A stretch of 64,000 nt of DNA from Salvelinus alpinus (Eukaryota > Chordata > Actinopteri > Salmoniformes > Salmonidae). Position numbers and translations under genes: made by a program. Shown piece by piece: positions 10,936 through 22,577 of the stretch (positions are counted from its first letter, which is position 1; each line of letters starts with the position of its first letter). The notes beneath the pieces were generated by a model. The model had not been told where the DNA came from and did no database searches. It was given only the letters and a program-made list of their open reading frames with translations. The stretch lies in the NCBI RefSeq assembly GCF_045679555.1, contig NC_092120.1, forward strand, positions 9,909,805 to 9,973,804, written 5' to 3'.

Positions 10936-11219
10936 GTGTGAAAAACATCTGAGCAGTTTGAATTTATGACATTTCATTGGTATCAATGTTTGTAATTTGG
11001 TCATGAGTTACAGTTCACGGATTGTTGTAGTTCGCTGACCATGAACTGTAACTCATGACCAAATTACAAACATTGATACCAATGAAATGTCATAAATTCA
11101 AACTGCTCAGATGTTTTTCACACGGAAAACAAACATGGCTTTATTATTATTGACTACATAGAAAAACGTTCAAATGATAGAACCCTTTTTATTCCCATAA
11201 AGTTGTTCACACAGTTTCT
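10840..11219. repeat. Perfect inverted repeat, 178-bp arms, 24-bp spacer
   Basis: Arms 10840-11017 and 11042-11219 are exact reverse complements by base-by-base reading, separated by 24 bp. The left arm contains the end of the txnip 3'UTR with both poly(A) signals. The right arm is the mirrored copy. No terminal repeats or target duplication mark it as a transposon. A transcript reading through would form a 178-bp hairpin. It is a recent inverted duplication or an assembly foldback. Confidence 0.95.
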
Positions 11220-11294
11220 GTAAATATCAAAGAGCAAGAGAATATAAATTAGGCTTATTCAAATACCCCAGAAAATATAAAGGAAGAATAAGTG

Positions 11295-12478
11295 CACTAT
11301 AAGACCAAAGTATATGTACACCTGCTTGTCGAACATCTCATTTGAAAATCATGGGCATTAATATGGAGTTGGTCCCTCCTTTAATGCTATAACAGCCTCC
11401 ACTTTTCTGGGAAGGCTTTCCACTAGATGTGGGAACATTACTGCAGGGACTTACATCCATTCAGCCACAGGGGCATTAGTGAGGTCGAGCACTGATGTTG
11501 GCCTGGCTCGCAGTCGGCATTCCAATTCATCCAAAAGGTGTTCGGTGGGGTTGAGGTCAGGGTTCTTCCACACCGATCTCGACAAACCATTTCTGTATGG
11601 ACGTTGCTTTGTGCACGGGGGCATTGTCATGCTGAAACAGGAAAGGGCCTTCCCCAAACTGATGCCACAAAGTTGGAAGCACAGAATCATCTAGAATGTC
11701 ATTGTATGCTGTAGCGTTAAGATTTCCCTTCACTGGAACTAAGGGGCCTGGCCCGAACTATGAAAAACAGACCCACACCATTATTCTTCCTCCACCAAAC
11801 TTTACAATGGGCACTATGCATTGAGGCAGGTAGCATTCTCCTGGCATCCGCCAAACCCAGATTCGTCCTTTGGACTGCCAGATGGTGAAGCATGATTCAT
11901 TTCTCCAGAGAACGCGTTTCCACTGCTCCAGAGTCCAATGGCGGCAAGCTTTATACCACTCCAGCCGACGCTTGGCATTGCGCATGGTGATCTTAGCCTT
12001 GTGTGCGGCTGTTCGGCCATGGAAACCCATTTCGAACATCTCTTGTGCTGACGTTGCTTCCAGAAGCAATTTGGAACTTGGTAGTGAGTGTTGCAACCGA
12101 GGACAGATGATTTTTACACTCTGCGCTTCAGCACTCGACGGTCCTGTTCTGTGAGCTTGTGTGGCCTACCACTTCACGGTTGAGCCATTGTTGCTCCTAG
12201 ACGTTTCCACTTAACATTAACAGCACTTACAGTTGACCAGGGCAGTTCTAGCAGGGCAGAAATTTGACATACTGACTTGTTGGAAAGGTGGCATCCTATG
12301 ACGGTACCACATTGAAAGTCACAGAGCTCTTCTGTAAGGCCATTCTACTGCCAATGTTTGTCTATGGAGATTGCATGGCTGTGTGCTCGATTTTATACAC
12401 CTGTCAGCAACGGGTGTGGCTGAAATAGACTAATCCACTAATTTTAAGGCGTGTCCACATACTTTTGTATATATAGTG
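11295..12478 (-). mobile_element. Tc1-like transposon, inactive
   Basis: The ends are related inverted repeats: CACTATAAGACCAAAGTAT from 11295 and, on the minus strand from 12478, CACTATATATACAAAAGTAT. The minus strand encodes a Tc1 transposase in pieces (12096-11758, 11690-11451): [16 protein letters not shown] where an active protein has a D-E-S type motif, then [10 protein letters not shown] and a [12 protein letters not shown] block. Frameshifts and the lost catalytic Asp show it is dead. It lies 75 bp past the txnip inverted repeat. Confidence 0.85.
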
Positions 12479-12617
12479 TTTGAAAATAAAGATCTCAAGA
12501 AGAATTAGGGGAAAGGTTAATCAGCATACACTATATATAAAGGAGAGTGATGGAAATTAACAGATAGGCTGACCAAAATAACCCAGTGCATCAATCTGTC
12601 TCTCTCGCGCTCTTTCG

Positions 12618-12625
<8 letters not shown>

Positions 12626-12659
<34 letters not shown>
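12626..12659. repeat. (CA)n microsatellite
   Basis: About 17 CA units after a CT-rich lead. Confidence 0.95.
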
Positions 12660-12663
<4 letters not shown>

Positions 12664-14479
12664 CACATTAGGTTGGAGAGGCTGGAGCAGAAGATAGCCG
12701 CAGTGCAGTTCCCAATGAGCAGTTTAGGGGGTTAAGTTCCTTGCTCAAGGGAATATCAGCAATAGGTTGCCGGCTCACTCCCCCCTCCCATCGAGGTTAC
12801 CGCTGCTCCCATTACATACAGGATTGTAAAGTGGCATTCATGTAGCACTCTCTATGCATGCATTAGCCTACAGAGCAGAGGGCTGGGGTGGTGGTTAATG
12901 ACAACCACACCAAGTTGGATAGCTGGCAGCAAGCCACCAGAAACCCTATGCTGTTGTTTACTCACTTCTACAGCTGTTCGCAAAGAGCAACCCCTCTCAA
13001 AAAAGCCTCTCTCGCTCTCTCTTTCCTAGTTGCCCTGCTAGCTGTCTGTTGAGAACCCACCAACTCAATGCTATCCCAAAGGATCTTGCCAAGTAAGTCG
13101 TTGTCACTACACTCCATCTACCTCTAGAGTATGGCTGATGCCCACCTAAACCCTACCCAACTAGGAATCTCAAGGCATGATTTGGCACAAGCCGCCTTTT
13201 GACCAAACATAGAACTACATTCTTTTTGTTAACCTGTATGCATCAAAACAATTATATTACACACAGAGAGACACACACAAGTACTCAAAAATAACCCAAT
13301 ATTTTATATCCCTAGAACAGTTAGTATGTGTTGTAGTACAATGACACACTTCTCATATCAAAGAGTATATCCCACTGTGATAACATTATAAGCTGACACC
13401 TCTCGATATAGCACAAGCATAGAAGATCAAACTTCGTTGGGGTCTAATAATATCGCGCTAATCTTTTGGTCCCATGGTGAAAAAGTCCTCTGGGGTCCGT
13501 TGGACATTGTGTTTCAACAATGTGTGTTTATATAACCAGCTAAGCTTTGAACTTTCCTCGAGATTGTGACTGACGTCTCCCGGCTCGTACATGTTGCCCA
13601 TTTGAACCACTGCTCAATCATAGCTGTACTGTGCAACACAATGAAAATCAGTTGCTCTGACAAAGACAGCTTGTTGAAACGCTTTAATTTATGTCCTTTT
13701 AATCTCACATATATATTGTATCATTGTCCTTCAGTACTGTTGCAGTCTATATGGCCGGTAATCAACCTTAAGTCTATTTTGTATTTTAAGTGGGTTTGAC
13801 TTATTCACTCACACTTCACACTTAGCATCTGCCCTATATGATTTAAAGATTTTGACTTGTTACAGTTATAGGACAGTGTGCATGCATTCTATCATACTTC
13901 TGTTTCAGCTACTGTTATAAAGAAGGTAACACATATACCCATCTATGCTCCTCACCTAAATGTGCTGGCCTAAAAGGGCACTATAGGTAACCCACCCCAA
14001 GATGTCCCAATAGCTACCTTGAAAGCAAATCCTGCAGCAAAGGAAATTAAGATAAGAAAGAGATGGTCAACAAACCCGCTAAATATAGGCTAATTGCTAC
14101 AACTTCTTCCAAAGGTTAAACATGAACTTCGGGAAAAAAAGAAATGGCTCTTCAAAGGCCAACCATTTCATTCAGGGTCCCTTTGCGAGAGTTGGGTTGA
14201 TTTTGCTTTGACCTGACTTTGCCTTCGTACAATGCCCCTCACCCTCTTTTCAAGCACACTATTTCCCCCTCACCCATGAGATCACCTTTCTGTGATAATG
14301 AGCCAACCTCACTACCCCCTTGGCCAATAGTGCCAGTCACGTAGTCTGTGGTTGATGGACGTCTAATTTACATGAATTCAGTGTGTGATGATGATGACAT
14401 GCCATGTGAATTAGAGATAAGGGCTTTTACTGTTTTATCGCTTTGGTACTATTTTCACAGGTATGTGGTAAAATTTCAC
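12660..14479. other. Intergenic; no gene recognised
   Basis: The phrase TTAAGTTCCTTGCTCAAGGG near 12732 is a short conserved word frequent in fish interspersed repeats. The remainder shows no coding frame, RNA gene or transposon end that I can support. Confidence 0.35.
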
Positions 14480-15254
14480 AACTCTTAGTTGCATCCCGGA
14501 GTCGCCTCTTCTCTGTTAACGTTGAGACTGGTGTTTTGCGGGTACTATTTAATGAAGCTGCCAGTTGAGGACATGTGAGGCGTCTGTTTGAGACACTAAT
14601 GTGCTTGTCCTCTTGCTCAGTTGTGCACCGCGGCCTCCCACTCCTCTTTTTATTCTGGTTAGAGCTGCATGCTGACACATGCACATTTGTGGCCTGCTGG
14701 AGGTCATTTTGCAGGGCTCTGGCAGTGCCCCTCCTTGCACAAAGGCGGAGGTAGCGGTCCTGCTGCTGGGTTGTTGCCCTCTTACGGCCTCCTCCACGTC
14801 TCCTGATGTACTGGCCTGTCTCCTGGTAGCGCCTCCATGCTCTGGACACTACGCTGACAGACACAGCAAACCTTCTTGCCACAGCTCGCATTGATGTGCC
14901 ATCCTGCATGAGCTGCACTACCTGAGCCACTTGTGTGGGTTGTAGACTCCGTCTCATGCTACCACTAGAGTGAGAGCACCGCCAGCATTCAAAAGTGACC
15001 AAAACATCAGCCAGGAAGCATAGGAACTGAGAAGTGGTCTGTGGTCACCACCTGCAGAATCACTCCTTTATTGGGGGTGTCTTGCTAATTGCCTATAATT
15101 TACACCTTTTGTCTATTCCATTTGCACAACAGCATGTGAAATTTATTGTCAATCAGTGTTGCTTCCTAAGTGGACAGTTTGATTTCACAGAAGTGTGATT
15201 GACTTGGAGTTACATTGTGTTGTTTAAGTGTTCCCTTTATTTTTTTGAGCAGTG
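14480..15254 (-). mobile_element. Chimeric Tc1-like element
   Basis: The right end reads, on the minus strand from 15254, CACTGCTCAAAAAAATAAAG, a Tc1 terminal repeat. A 191-aa minus-strand frame (15002-14427) joins two transposase fragments of different families. Residues to about 112 have a Tc1 DNA-binding domain ([20 protein letters not shown]). The rest starts at [14 protein letters not shown] and matches the N-terminal region of the element also present at 34.9 and 46.3 kb. No left terminal repeat or DDE domain is present. Confidence 0.75.
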
Positions 15255-17450
15255 TATTACATAGCCCATGGTTTCTCTTAGAAAATTTGACATCTGAGTA
15301 ATTTAGCAGAATGGACAGTGAAACGACCACTTACCACAATCATTACAAGTCACAACATAATCAATGGAGCTATATACTGTAGATTAATAAAATATACTGT
15401 CAACTATAATAGATTTGCAATATCACTTATAATGAAGTGATGCAATCGTCCCTGAATGACATATTACTGAATTGCAAAGCACATCTGTATTTGGTTGTTG
15501 ATACATTACAATGTTCAGCTATGACATAATTATCATTTAGTCATTTAGGACAAAAGGTTATGCGAAGGTTGTTTCTCATAGCCATCCAGTTAGCGACTGA
15601 CTGATGTAGTTGTTTGTTTAAAGTCACGAATATCTTGGGCTGGTGACATTAAGAGTGACTATCTACCTATCCATGTTGGGGGTTGCTGACTATCCTGCAC
15701 CACCAGTACTTCCTGAGCCCAGATTTACTCAGCTTGAATTCAACACCAGAGGAAAAACATGTCGTATGATGAATGGTGGTACGTCAGAATGGCTATGACC
15801 TAGGAGATATTTGTGAACAGCACTGAAAGATTTCATAATACTGAGTTTAGTAAAGCAATAACTACAATGCAGTAATAGTGATATCAAGGATACAAAGCTA
15901 CTCAACTGGGGATAAACACCAACTGCCACCCCCCTGTCTTCAAGTTGGCACACTTTTCATTTTCCCCCATGAACTGAACATGCACTCATCTCATGTTTTC
16001 AGGAATATTAACCACTCACAGCCAATATTCTTCAAAAGTTGACCTCTACTGCCATTGGATGTGGCATAGTGTTCATGAGTACAGTCACTAGGGCATGCAT
16101 GTTCATTTTTGTGTGGGTGAGGGTGTATTCCCTACATCCTGGCTACTCTTCACACTGCTGCATGCTGTACACATTTGGCAGATGGCGGTGACCCTGTCTA
16201 TGCTGCATACTCCTTTTATAGCATCATTTTATGAGACAAAGTTTATAACTAACTCACCCCCCCCTGAAATTACAACACATTGCAAGAAACTACATTTGAA
16301 TAATACAATCTCAGTCAAAACAGGATATCAAGAATGGCACACACAACACACACACACACACACTGGAGGACATCAGGGAAGCCTTGAAGTCTGGAATAAA
16401 CACTGAATTGTGAGTGCCAAAACCAGAAACAATAGCAGACATGCAAGGTCAGGATAGACACAATTCAAGATGTGCTCAGTCTACGTGTACACATTTACAA
16501 TGTTGTTACTTGACTATGTGAACATTTAATGCAATTTACACCGTCCACAACATGATGTCCTCATAAAGTTAGTCTAGTTTCATTCAAATCCATGACAATA
16601 AAACCTATTTGTTAAACATACTCTTCAGCTTACCCTGTTGTACATGGTCTTTCTATTATCTTGATAATGTCAACAGGGTTATTATATCAACAGCAGTTGT
16701 GCTGATAGTGGTGAAATGATATTGGGCAGTTGGTAAGTCAGAGATATCAGGAAATAGTGGAGTGTTTGTCCTTTGTGGGGTTGTTGAGAAGTGACTTTGT
16801 CTGGAAAACCCAAACGGTGAAAACAATACTTGAGTCTGACCTCTTATATGAGTGTTTTGGTTTTTCGATTCTGTGACCTTGAGGGTATGAGAACATTCAT
16901 ATAGCTCAAATTAACTTCATAAGAACCACCACAGGCTGACAGGGTTTACCGTGACGTACCAACCTGTGGGTGTTGGCATAAACATCTACAAATACTGCCA
17001 TAGCTTGCCAGGGTCTACTCTAAACGTATTGTAGTTGATCATCGGATGCCTGTGAATTTTCTTTATTTCTTGACAAGGACAATCTCACTCTACTCAAGCA
17101 AGCAAGAACTGCATGCTGATTGGTTTCAATAACCGTACCTATCATTCGAATGTTATGAGCGTAATACTTTACTTGTCACAATCATTCTGTACCAATGTTG
17201 TGTTGTAATTACTGAGCTACAGCATTTGGGGCAGGGTCATGACCCCAAGCAGTGAAACTGAGACACTCAGTATATATGCCATATTTAACAGGTCAGTGAA
17301 GTCCCAATGTACTAGTCATGAGCTCATATAACACACAGTTCGTGCCATGGAACTGTGGCTCTAGCGTCTGTCTCATATGGGCAACACGTTCTTTACACGG
17401 CACATTCACCATCACCACTAAGGTTTGAAAGAATATGTTGAATGTACAAT
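15255..17450. other. Intergenic; no gene recognised
   Basis: AT-rich sequence with a short (CA)n near 16341. No transposon ends or conserved coding segment were found up to the Gypsy target duplication ACAAT at 17446-17450. Confidence 0.35.
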
Positions 17451-18009
17451 TGTTATGCTGGTGAATGAGGACCCAAAAGCGACGTAATAGAAACAGAGTC
17501 TTTATTCCAGTCTTAAACAAATAATGATTCTCCTGGATATTATCAATGGTCAATCCAAAACAGGAACTGAAATCCTCTCGTCAATAGAGAGGAACGACTG
17601 GAGACGCGACCACAGACTGCAGGTCGCTTCAGGAAGGCACTGGCCGTAGCTGACATAGACACCTGCTCACACGCAGCATCTGAAGAAGGCAAAGAACACG
17701 ACAGGGCGGAACAAGGACACAGGAACAGCAAACATCAAACAGAAATCCGACCAGGACAGAAGCGGAAAACAGAGGGAGAAATAGGGACTCTAATCAGAGG
17801 GCAAAAATAGGGGACAGGTGTGAAAGAGTAAATGAGGTCGTTAGGAGAATGAGAAACAGCTGGGAGCAGGAACGGAACGATAGAGAGAGAGAGCGGGAGA
17901 GGGAGAGAGGGAGGAGGAGAGAGAGAGAGAGAAAGAGGGAAAGAACCTAATAAGACCAGCAGAGGGAAGCACAGGGACAAGACATGAAGATCAAAGACAA
18001 AACATGACA
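17451..18009 (-). repeat. 3' LTR of the Gypsy element
   Basis: TGTTATGCTGG...AACATGACA on the plus strand, with an internal (GA)n tract at about 17880-17940. It is nearly identical to the other LTR. Confidence 0.95.
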
Positions 18010-18021
18010 GTACCCCCCCAC

Positions 18022-20922
18022 TCACCGAGCGCCTCCTGGCGCACTCGAGGAGGAACCCTGGCGGCAACGAAGGAAATCATCAATCAACGAACGGTCCAGC
18101 ACGTCCCGAGATGGAACCCAACTCCTCTCCTCAGGACCGTAACCCTCCCAATCCACTAAGTACTGGTGACCACGTCCCCGAGAACGCATGTCCATGATCT
18201 TCCGTACCTTGTAAATAGGAGCGCCCTCGACAAGGACGGGGGGGGGGGGGGAAGACGAACGGGGGCGCGAAGAAAAGGCTTGACACAAGAGACATGGAAG
18301 ACAGGGTGGACGCGACGAAGATGTCGCGGAAGAAACAGTCGCACAGCGACAGGATTGACGACCTGAGAGACACGGAACGGACCAATGAACCGATGGCGAC
18401 AGGCGATGAGAAAAGTAAGCGCAAGGATGGACCTTATCGTCAGACTGGAAGCGCTGGGACAGAATGGCTCCCACGCCCACCTCTGAAGCGTCAACCTCGA
18501 CAATGAATTGTTTAGTGACGTCAGGAGTAACAAGGATAGGGGCGGATGTAAAACGCTTCTTGAGGAGATCAAAAGCTCCCTGGGCGGAACCGGACCACTT
18601 AAAGCAAGTCTTGACAGAAGTCAGAGCTGTGAGAGGGGCAGCCACTTGACCGAAATTACGAATGAAACGCCGATAGAAATTAGCGAAACCGAGAAAGCGC
18701 TGCAACTCGACACGTGACTTAGGGACGGGCCAATCGCTGACAGCCTGGACCTTAGCGGGATCCATCTGAATGCCTTCAGCGGAAATAACAGAACCGAGAA
18801 ATGTGACAGAGGAGACATGAAAGGCGCACTTCTCAGCCTTCACGTAGAGACAATTCTCTAAAAGGCGCTGGAGTACACGTCGAACGTGCTGAACATGAAT
18901 CTCGAGTGACGGTGAAAAAATCAGGATATCGTCAAGGTAAACGAAAACAAAAATGTTCAGCATGTCTCTCAGTACATCATTAACTAATGCCTGAAAGACA
19001 GCTGGAGCATTAGCGAGACCGAACGGCAGAACCCGGTATTCAAAATGCCCTAACGGAGTGTTAAACGCCGTTTTCCACTCGTCCCCCTCTCTGATGCGTA
19101 CGAGATGGTAAGCGTTACGAAGGTCCAACTTAGTAAAGCACCTGGCTCCCTGCAAAATCTCGAAGGCTGACGACATAAGGGGAAGCGGATAACGATTCTT
19201 AACCGTTATGTCATTCAGCCCTCGATAATCCACGCAGGGGCGCAGAGTACCGTCCTTCTTCTTAACAAAGAAAAACCCCGCTCCGGCGGGAGAGGAAGAA
19301 GGCACCACGGTACCGGCGTCGAGAGAAACAGACAGATAATCCTCGAGAGCCTTACGTTCGGGAGCCGACAGAGAGTATAGTCTACCCCGAGGGGGAGTGG
19401 TCCCCGGAAGGAGATCAATACAACAATCATACGACCGGTGAGGAGGAAAGGAGCTGGCTCTGGACCGACTGAAGACCGTGCGCAGATCATGATATTCCTC
19501 CGGCACTCCTGTCAAATCACCAGGTTCCTCCTGAGTAGAGGGGACAGAAGACACAGGAGGGATAGCAGACATTAAACACTTCACATGACAAGAAACGTTC
19601 CAGGATAGGATAGAATTACTAGACCAATTAATAGAAGGATTATGACATACTAGCCAGGGATGACCCAAAACAACAGGTGTAAAAGGTGAACGAAAAATCA
19701 AAAAGGAAATGGTCTCACTGTGGTTACCAGATACTGTGAGGGTTAAAGGTAGTGTCTCACATCTGATACTGGGGAGAGGACTACCATCTAAGGCGAACAT
19801 GGGCGTGGGCTTCCCTAACTGTCTGAGAGGAATGTCATGTTTCCGAGCCCATGCTTCGTCCATAAAACAACCCTCAGCCCCAGAGTCTATCAAGGCACTG
19901 CAGGAAGCAGCCGAACCGGTCCAGCGTAGATGGACCGACAAGGTAGTACAGGATCTTGATGGAGAGACCTGAGTAGTAGCGCTCACCAGTAGCCCTCCGC
20001 TTACTGATGAGCTCTGGCCTTTTACTGGACATGACATGACAAAATGTCCAGCAGAACCGCAATAGAGGCAAAGGCGGTTGGTGATTCTCCGTTCCCTCTC
20101 CTTAGTCGAGATGCGAATACCTCCCAGCTGCATGGGCTCAGTCTCTGAGCCGATGGGAGGAGATGGTTGAGATGCGGAGAGGGGAAACACCGTTAACGCG
20201 AGCTCTCTTCCACGAGCTCGGTGACGAAGATCTACCCGTCGTTCTATGCGGATGGCGAGTGCAATCAAAGAGTCCACGCTGGACGGAACCTCCCGGGAGA
20301 GAATCTCATCCTTAACCTCAGCGTGGAGTCCCTCCAGAAAACGAGCGAGCAACGCCGGCTCGTTCCAGTCACTGGATGCAGCAAGAGTGCGAAACTCTAT
20401 AGAGTAATCCGTTATGGATCGATCACCTTGACATAGGGAAGCCAGGGCCCTGGAAGCCTCCTTCCCAAAAACTGAACGATCAAAAACCCGTATCATCTCC
20501 TCCTTAAAGTTCTGATAAACGTTAGAACACTCAGCCCTTGCCTCCCAGATAGCTGTGCCCCACTCCCGAGCCCGACCAGTAAGGAGTGATATGACGTAAG
20601 CGATCCGAGCTCTCTCTCCAGAGTATGTGTTGGGCTGGAGAGAGAACACAATATCACACTGGGTGAGAAAGGAGCGACACTCAGTGGGCTGCCCAGAGTA
20701 ACATGGTGGGTTATTAACCCTAGGCTCCGGAGACTCGGAAGACCAGGAAGTAGCTGGTGGCACGAGACGAAGACTCTGAAACTGTCCTGAGAGATCGGAG
20801 ACATGAGCGGCCAGGGTCTCAACGGCATGACGAGCAGCAGACAATTCCTGCTCGTGTCTGCCGAGCATTGCTCCCTGGATCTCGACGGCAGTGTTGCGAG
20901 AATCCGTAGTCGCTGGGTCCAT
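18022..20922 (-). pseudogene. Gypsy gag-pol polyprotein, truncated in RNase H, integrase missing, chromodomain kept
   Basis: I place the start at the ATG at 20922 (MDPATTDS), just inside the 5' LTR; an upstream in-frame ATG lies within the LTR. This gives 966 aa. In order: gag capsid-like region (about 75-230), CX2CX4HX4C zinc knuckle (C285, C288, H293, C298), aspartic protease with DSG (346-348), reverse transcriptase (about 535-710; YLDD 662-665), connection, and the first RNase H Asp (DAS, 811). At about residue 841-844 (RLSP) the frame jumps into the end of integrase, read out of frame. It then regains frame across a 14-nt C run (plus 18238-18251) into a chromodomain (about 895-945). Full-length relatives carry complete RNase H and integrase. 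The remaining frame is intact, which fits a recent copy. Confidence 0.9.
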
Positions 20923-20925
20923 TCG

Positions 20926-20939
20926 TGGTCGGATTCTTC
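20926..20939 (-). other. Gypsy primer-binding site, possible self-priming type
   Basis: Directly after the 5' LTR the element reads GAAGAATCCGACCA, without the TGG start expected for tRNA-primed elements. Its ATCCGACCA core is complementary to TGGTCGGAT inside the LTR (plus 21233-21242). Tf1/sushi-type chromoviruses prime from their own transcript 5' end; that is the inference here. Confidence 0.4.
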
Positions 20940-21496
20940 TGTTATGCTGGTGAATGAGGACCCAAAAGCGACGTAATAGAAACAGAGTCTTTATTCCAGT
21001 CTTAAACAAATAATGATTCTCCTGGATATTATCAATGGTCAATCCAAAACAGGAACTGAAATCCTCTCGTCAATAGAGAGGAACGACTGGAGACGCGACC
21101 ACAGACTGCAGGTCGCTTCAGGAAGGCACTGGCCGTAGCTGACATAGACACCTGCTCACACGCAGCATCTGAAGAAGGCAAAGAACACGACAGGGCGGAA
21201 CAAGGACACAGGAACAGCAAACATCAAACAGAAATCCGACCAGGACAGAAGCGGAAAACAGAGGGAGAAATAGGGACTCTAATCAGAGGGCAAAAATAGG
21301 GGACAGGTGTGAAAGAGTAAATGAGGTCGTTAGGAGAATGAGAAACAGCTGGGAGCAGGAACGGAACGATAGAGAGAGAGAGCGGGAGAGGGAGAGAGGG
21401 AGGAGGAGAGAGAGAGAGAAAGAGGGAAAGAACCTAATAAGACCAGCAGAGGGAAGCACAGGGACAAGACATGAAGATCAAAGACAAAACATGACA
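20940..21496 (-). repeat. 5' LTR of the Gypsy element
   Basis: Same termini as the partner LTR, 2 bp shorter in the GA tract. It is followed by the target duplication ACAAT. Confidence 0.95.
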
Positions 21497-21855
21497 ACAA
21501 TAGACAAGTGGGGTGTTTGATAATAGCACCGGAGGAGATGGCTGCCATTTTACGGTCCGCTAACCAATTGTGCTATTGTGTATGTTTTTCTCGTGTTATT
21601 TGTAACTTATTTTGTACATAATGTTTCTGCCACCGTCTCTTATGACGTAAAAGAGCTTCTAAATATCAGGACAGCGATTACTCACCCCGTACTGGAAGAA
21701 GATTTTTTATTTAACGAGTCGGACGCAAAGGATTTACTTCAGACACCCAACAAGGCCCTCATCCCAGTCATTCGGCAGGAGAAAGAGACGGAGATATCGG
21801 GGACGTAGGTCTGGGTGCCTTGTAAGGATCCGACTGCGGGTGCTGAAGACAGTTT

Positions 21856-22577
21856 ACTGTCAAAAGTCATACACCATGGCAAGACTGAGCACAGCAACAA
21901 GACACAAGGTTGTTATACTGCATCAGCAAGGTCTCTCCCAGACAGAAATTTCAAGGCAGACAGGGGTTTCCAGATGTGCTGTCTAAGCTCTTTTGAAGAA
22001 GCACAAAGAAACGGGTAATGTTGAGGACCGTAGACGCAGTGGTCGGCCAAGGAAACTTACTGCAGCAGATGAGAGACACTTCATGCTTACCAGTGGGACC
22101 CTGGTACATCCATCTATTGTCCGGAGAAGTCTGGTCAGAAGTTGCCTTCATGGAAGACTTGCGGCCAAAAAGCCATACCTCCGACGTGGAAACAAGGCCA
22201 AGCGACTCAACTATGTACGGAAACACAGGAACTAGGGTGCAGAAAAATGACAGCAGGTGCTCTGGACTGATGAGTCAAAATTTGAAATATTTGGCTGTAG
22301 CAGAAGGACGTTTGTTCGTCGAAGGGCTGGAGAGCGGTACACGATTGAGGGTCTGCAGGCAACAGTGAAGCATAGTGAAGGTTCCTTGCAAGTTTGGGGC
22401 TGCATTTTTGCAAATGGAGTTGGGGTGATGGTATGGCCCCCACAGAGCCGTGATCTCAACATCATTAAGTCTGTCCTGGATTACATGAAGCGAGAGAAGC
22501 ACCTGAGGCTTCCTAAATCCACAGAAGAACTGTGGTTAGTTCTCCAAGATGTTTGGGCCAACCTACCTGCCGAGTTC
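21856..22577 (+). mobile_element. Tc1-like transposase fragment inside the LINE
   Basis: From ATG 21876 the frame reads MARLSTATRHKVVILHQQGL, then SRQTGV. A frame change is followed by KKHKETGNVEDRRRSGRPRK, the RRSLVRSCLHGRLAAKKPYL block, and LWTDESKFEIFG with the first catalytic Asp. It is frameshifted at least twice. No terminal inverted repeats are visible at its junctions (about 21856 and 22577), so it is a partial copy. The LINE endonuclease resumes immediately after. Confidence 0.8.

Larger units (their letters stand above)
17451..21496 (-). mobile_element. Ty3/Gypsy LTR retrotransposon (chromodomain type), internally deleted
   Basis: Two long terminal repeats (17451-18009, 559 bp; 20940-21496, 557 bp) flank a minus-strand gag-pol frame. 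A perfect 5-bp target duplication ACAAT lies outside (17446-17450, 21497-21501). The LTRs start TG and end CA, carry an AATAAA near their 3' part, and differ by eye mainly by one AG unit in a GA-rich tract, so the insertion is young. A purine-rich tract (GAGTGGGGGGTA in element sense) precedes the 3' LTR at 18010-18022. Integrase and most of RNase H are deleted, so it can move only in trans. Confidence 0.95.

Noticed and set aside
10840-11219. The txnip palindrome as a MITE
   Set aside because: The arms contain gene 3'UTR sequence, there is no target duplication, and there are no family-like ends.
17543-17731. 62-codon frame duplicated identically at 21032-21220
   Set aside because: Both copies lie in the two LTRs of the Gypsy element; the identity reflects the LTRs, not a gene family.
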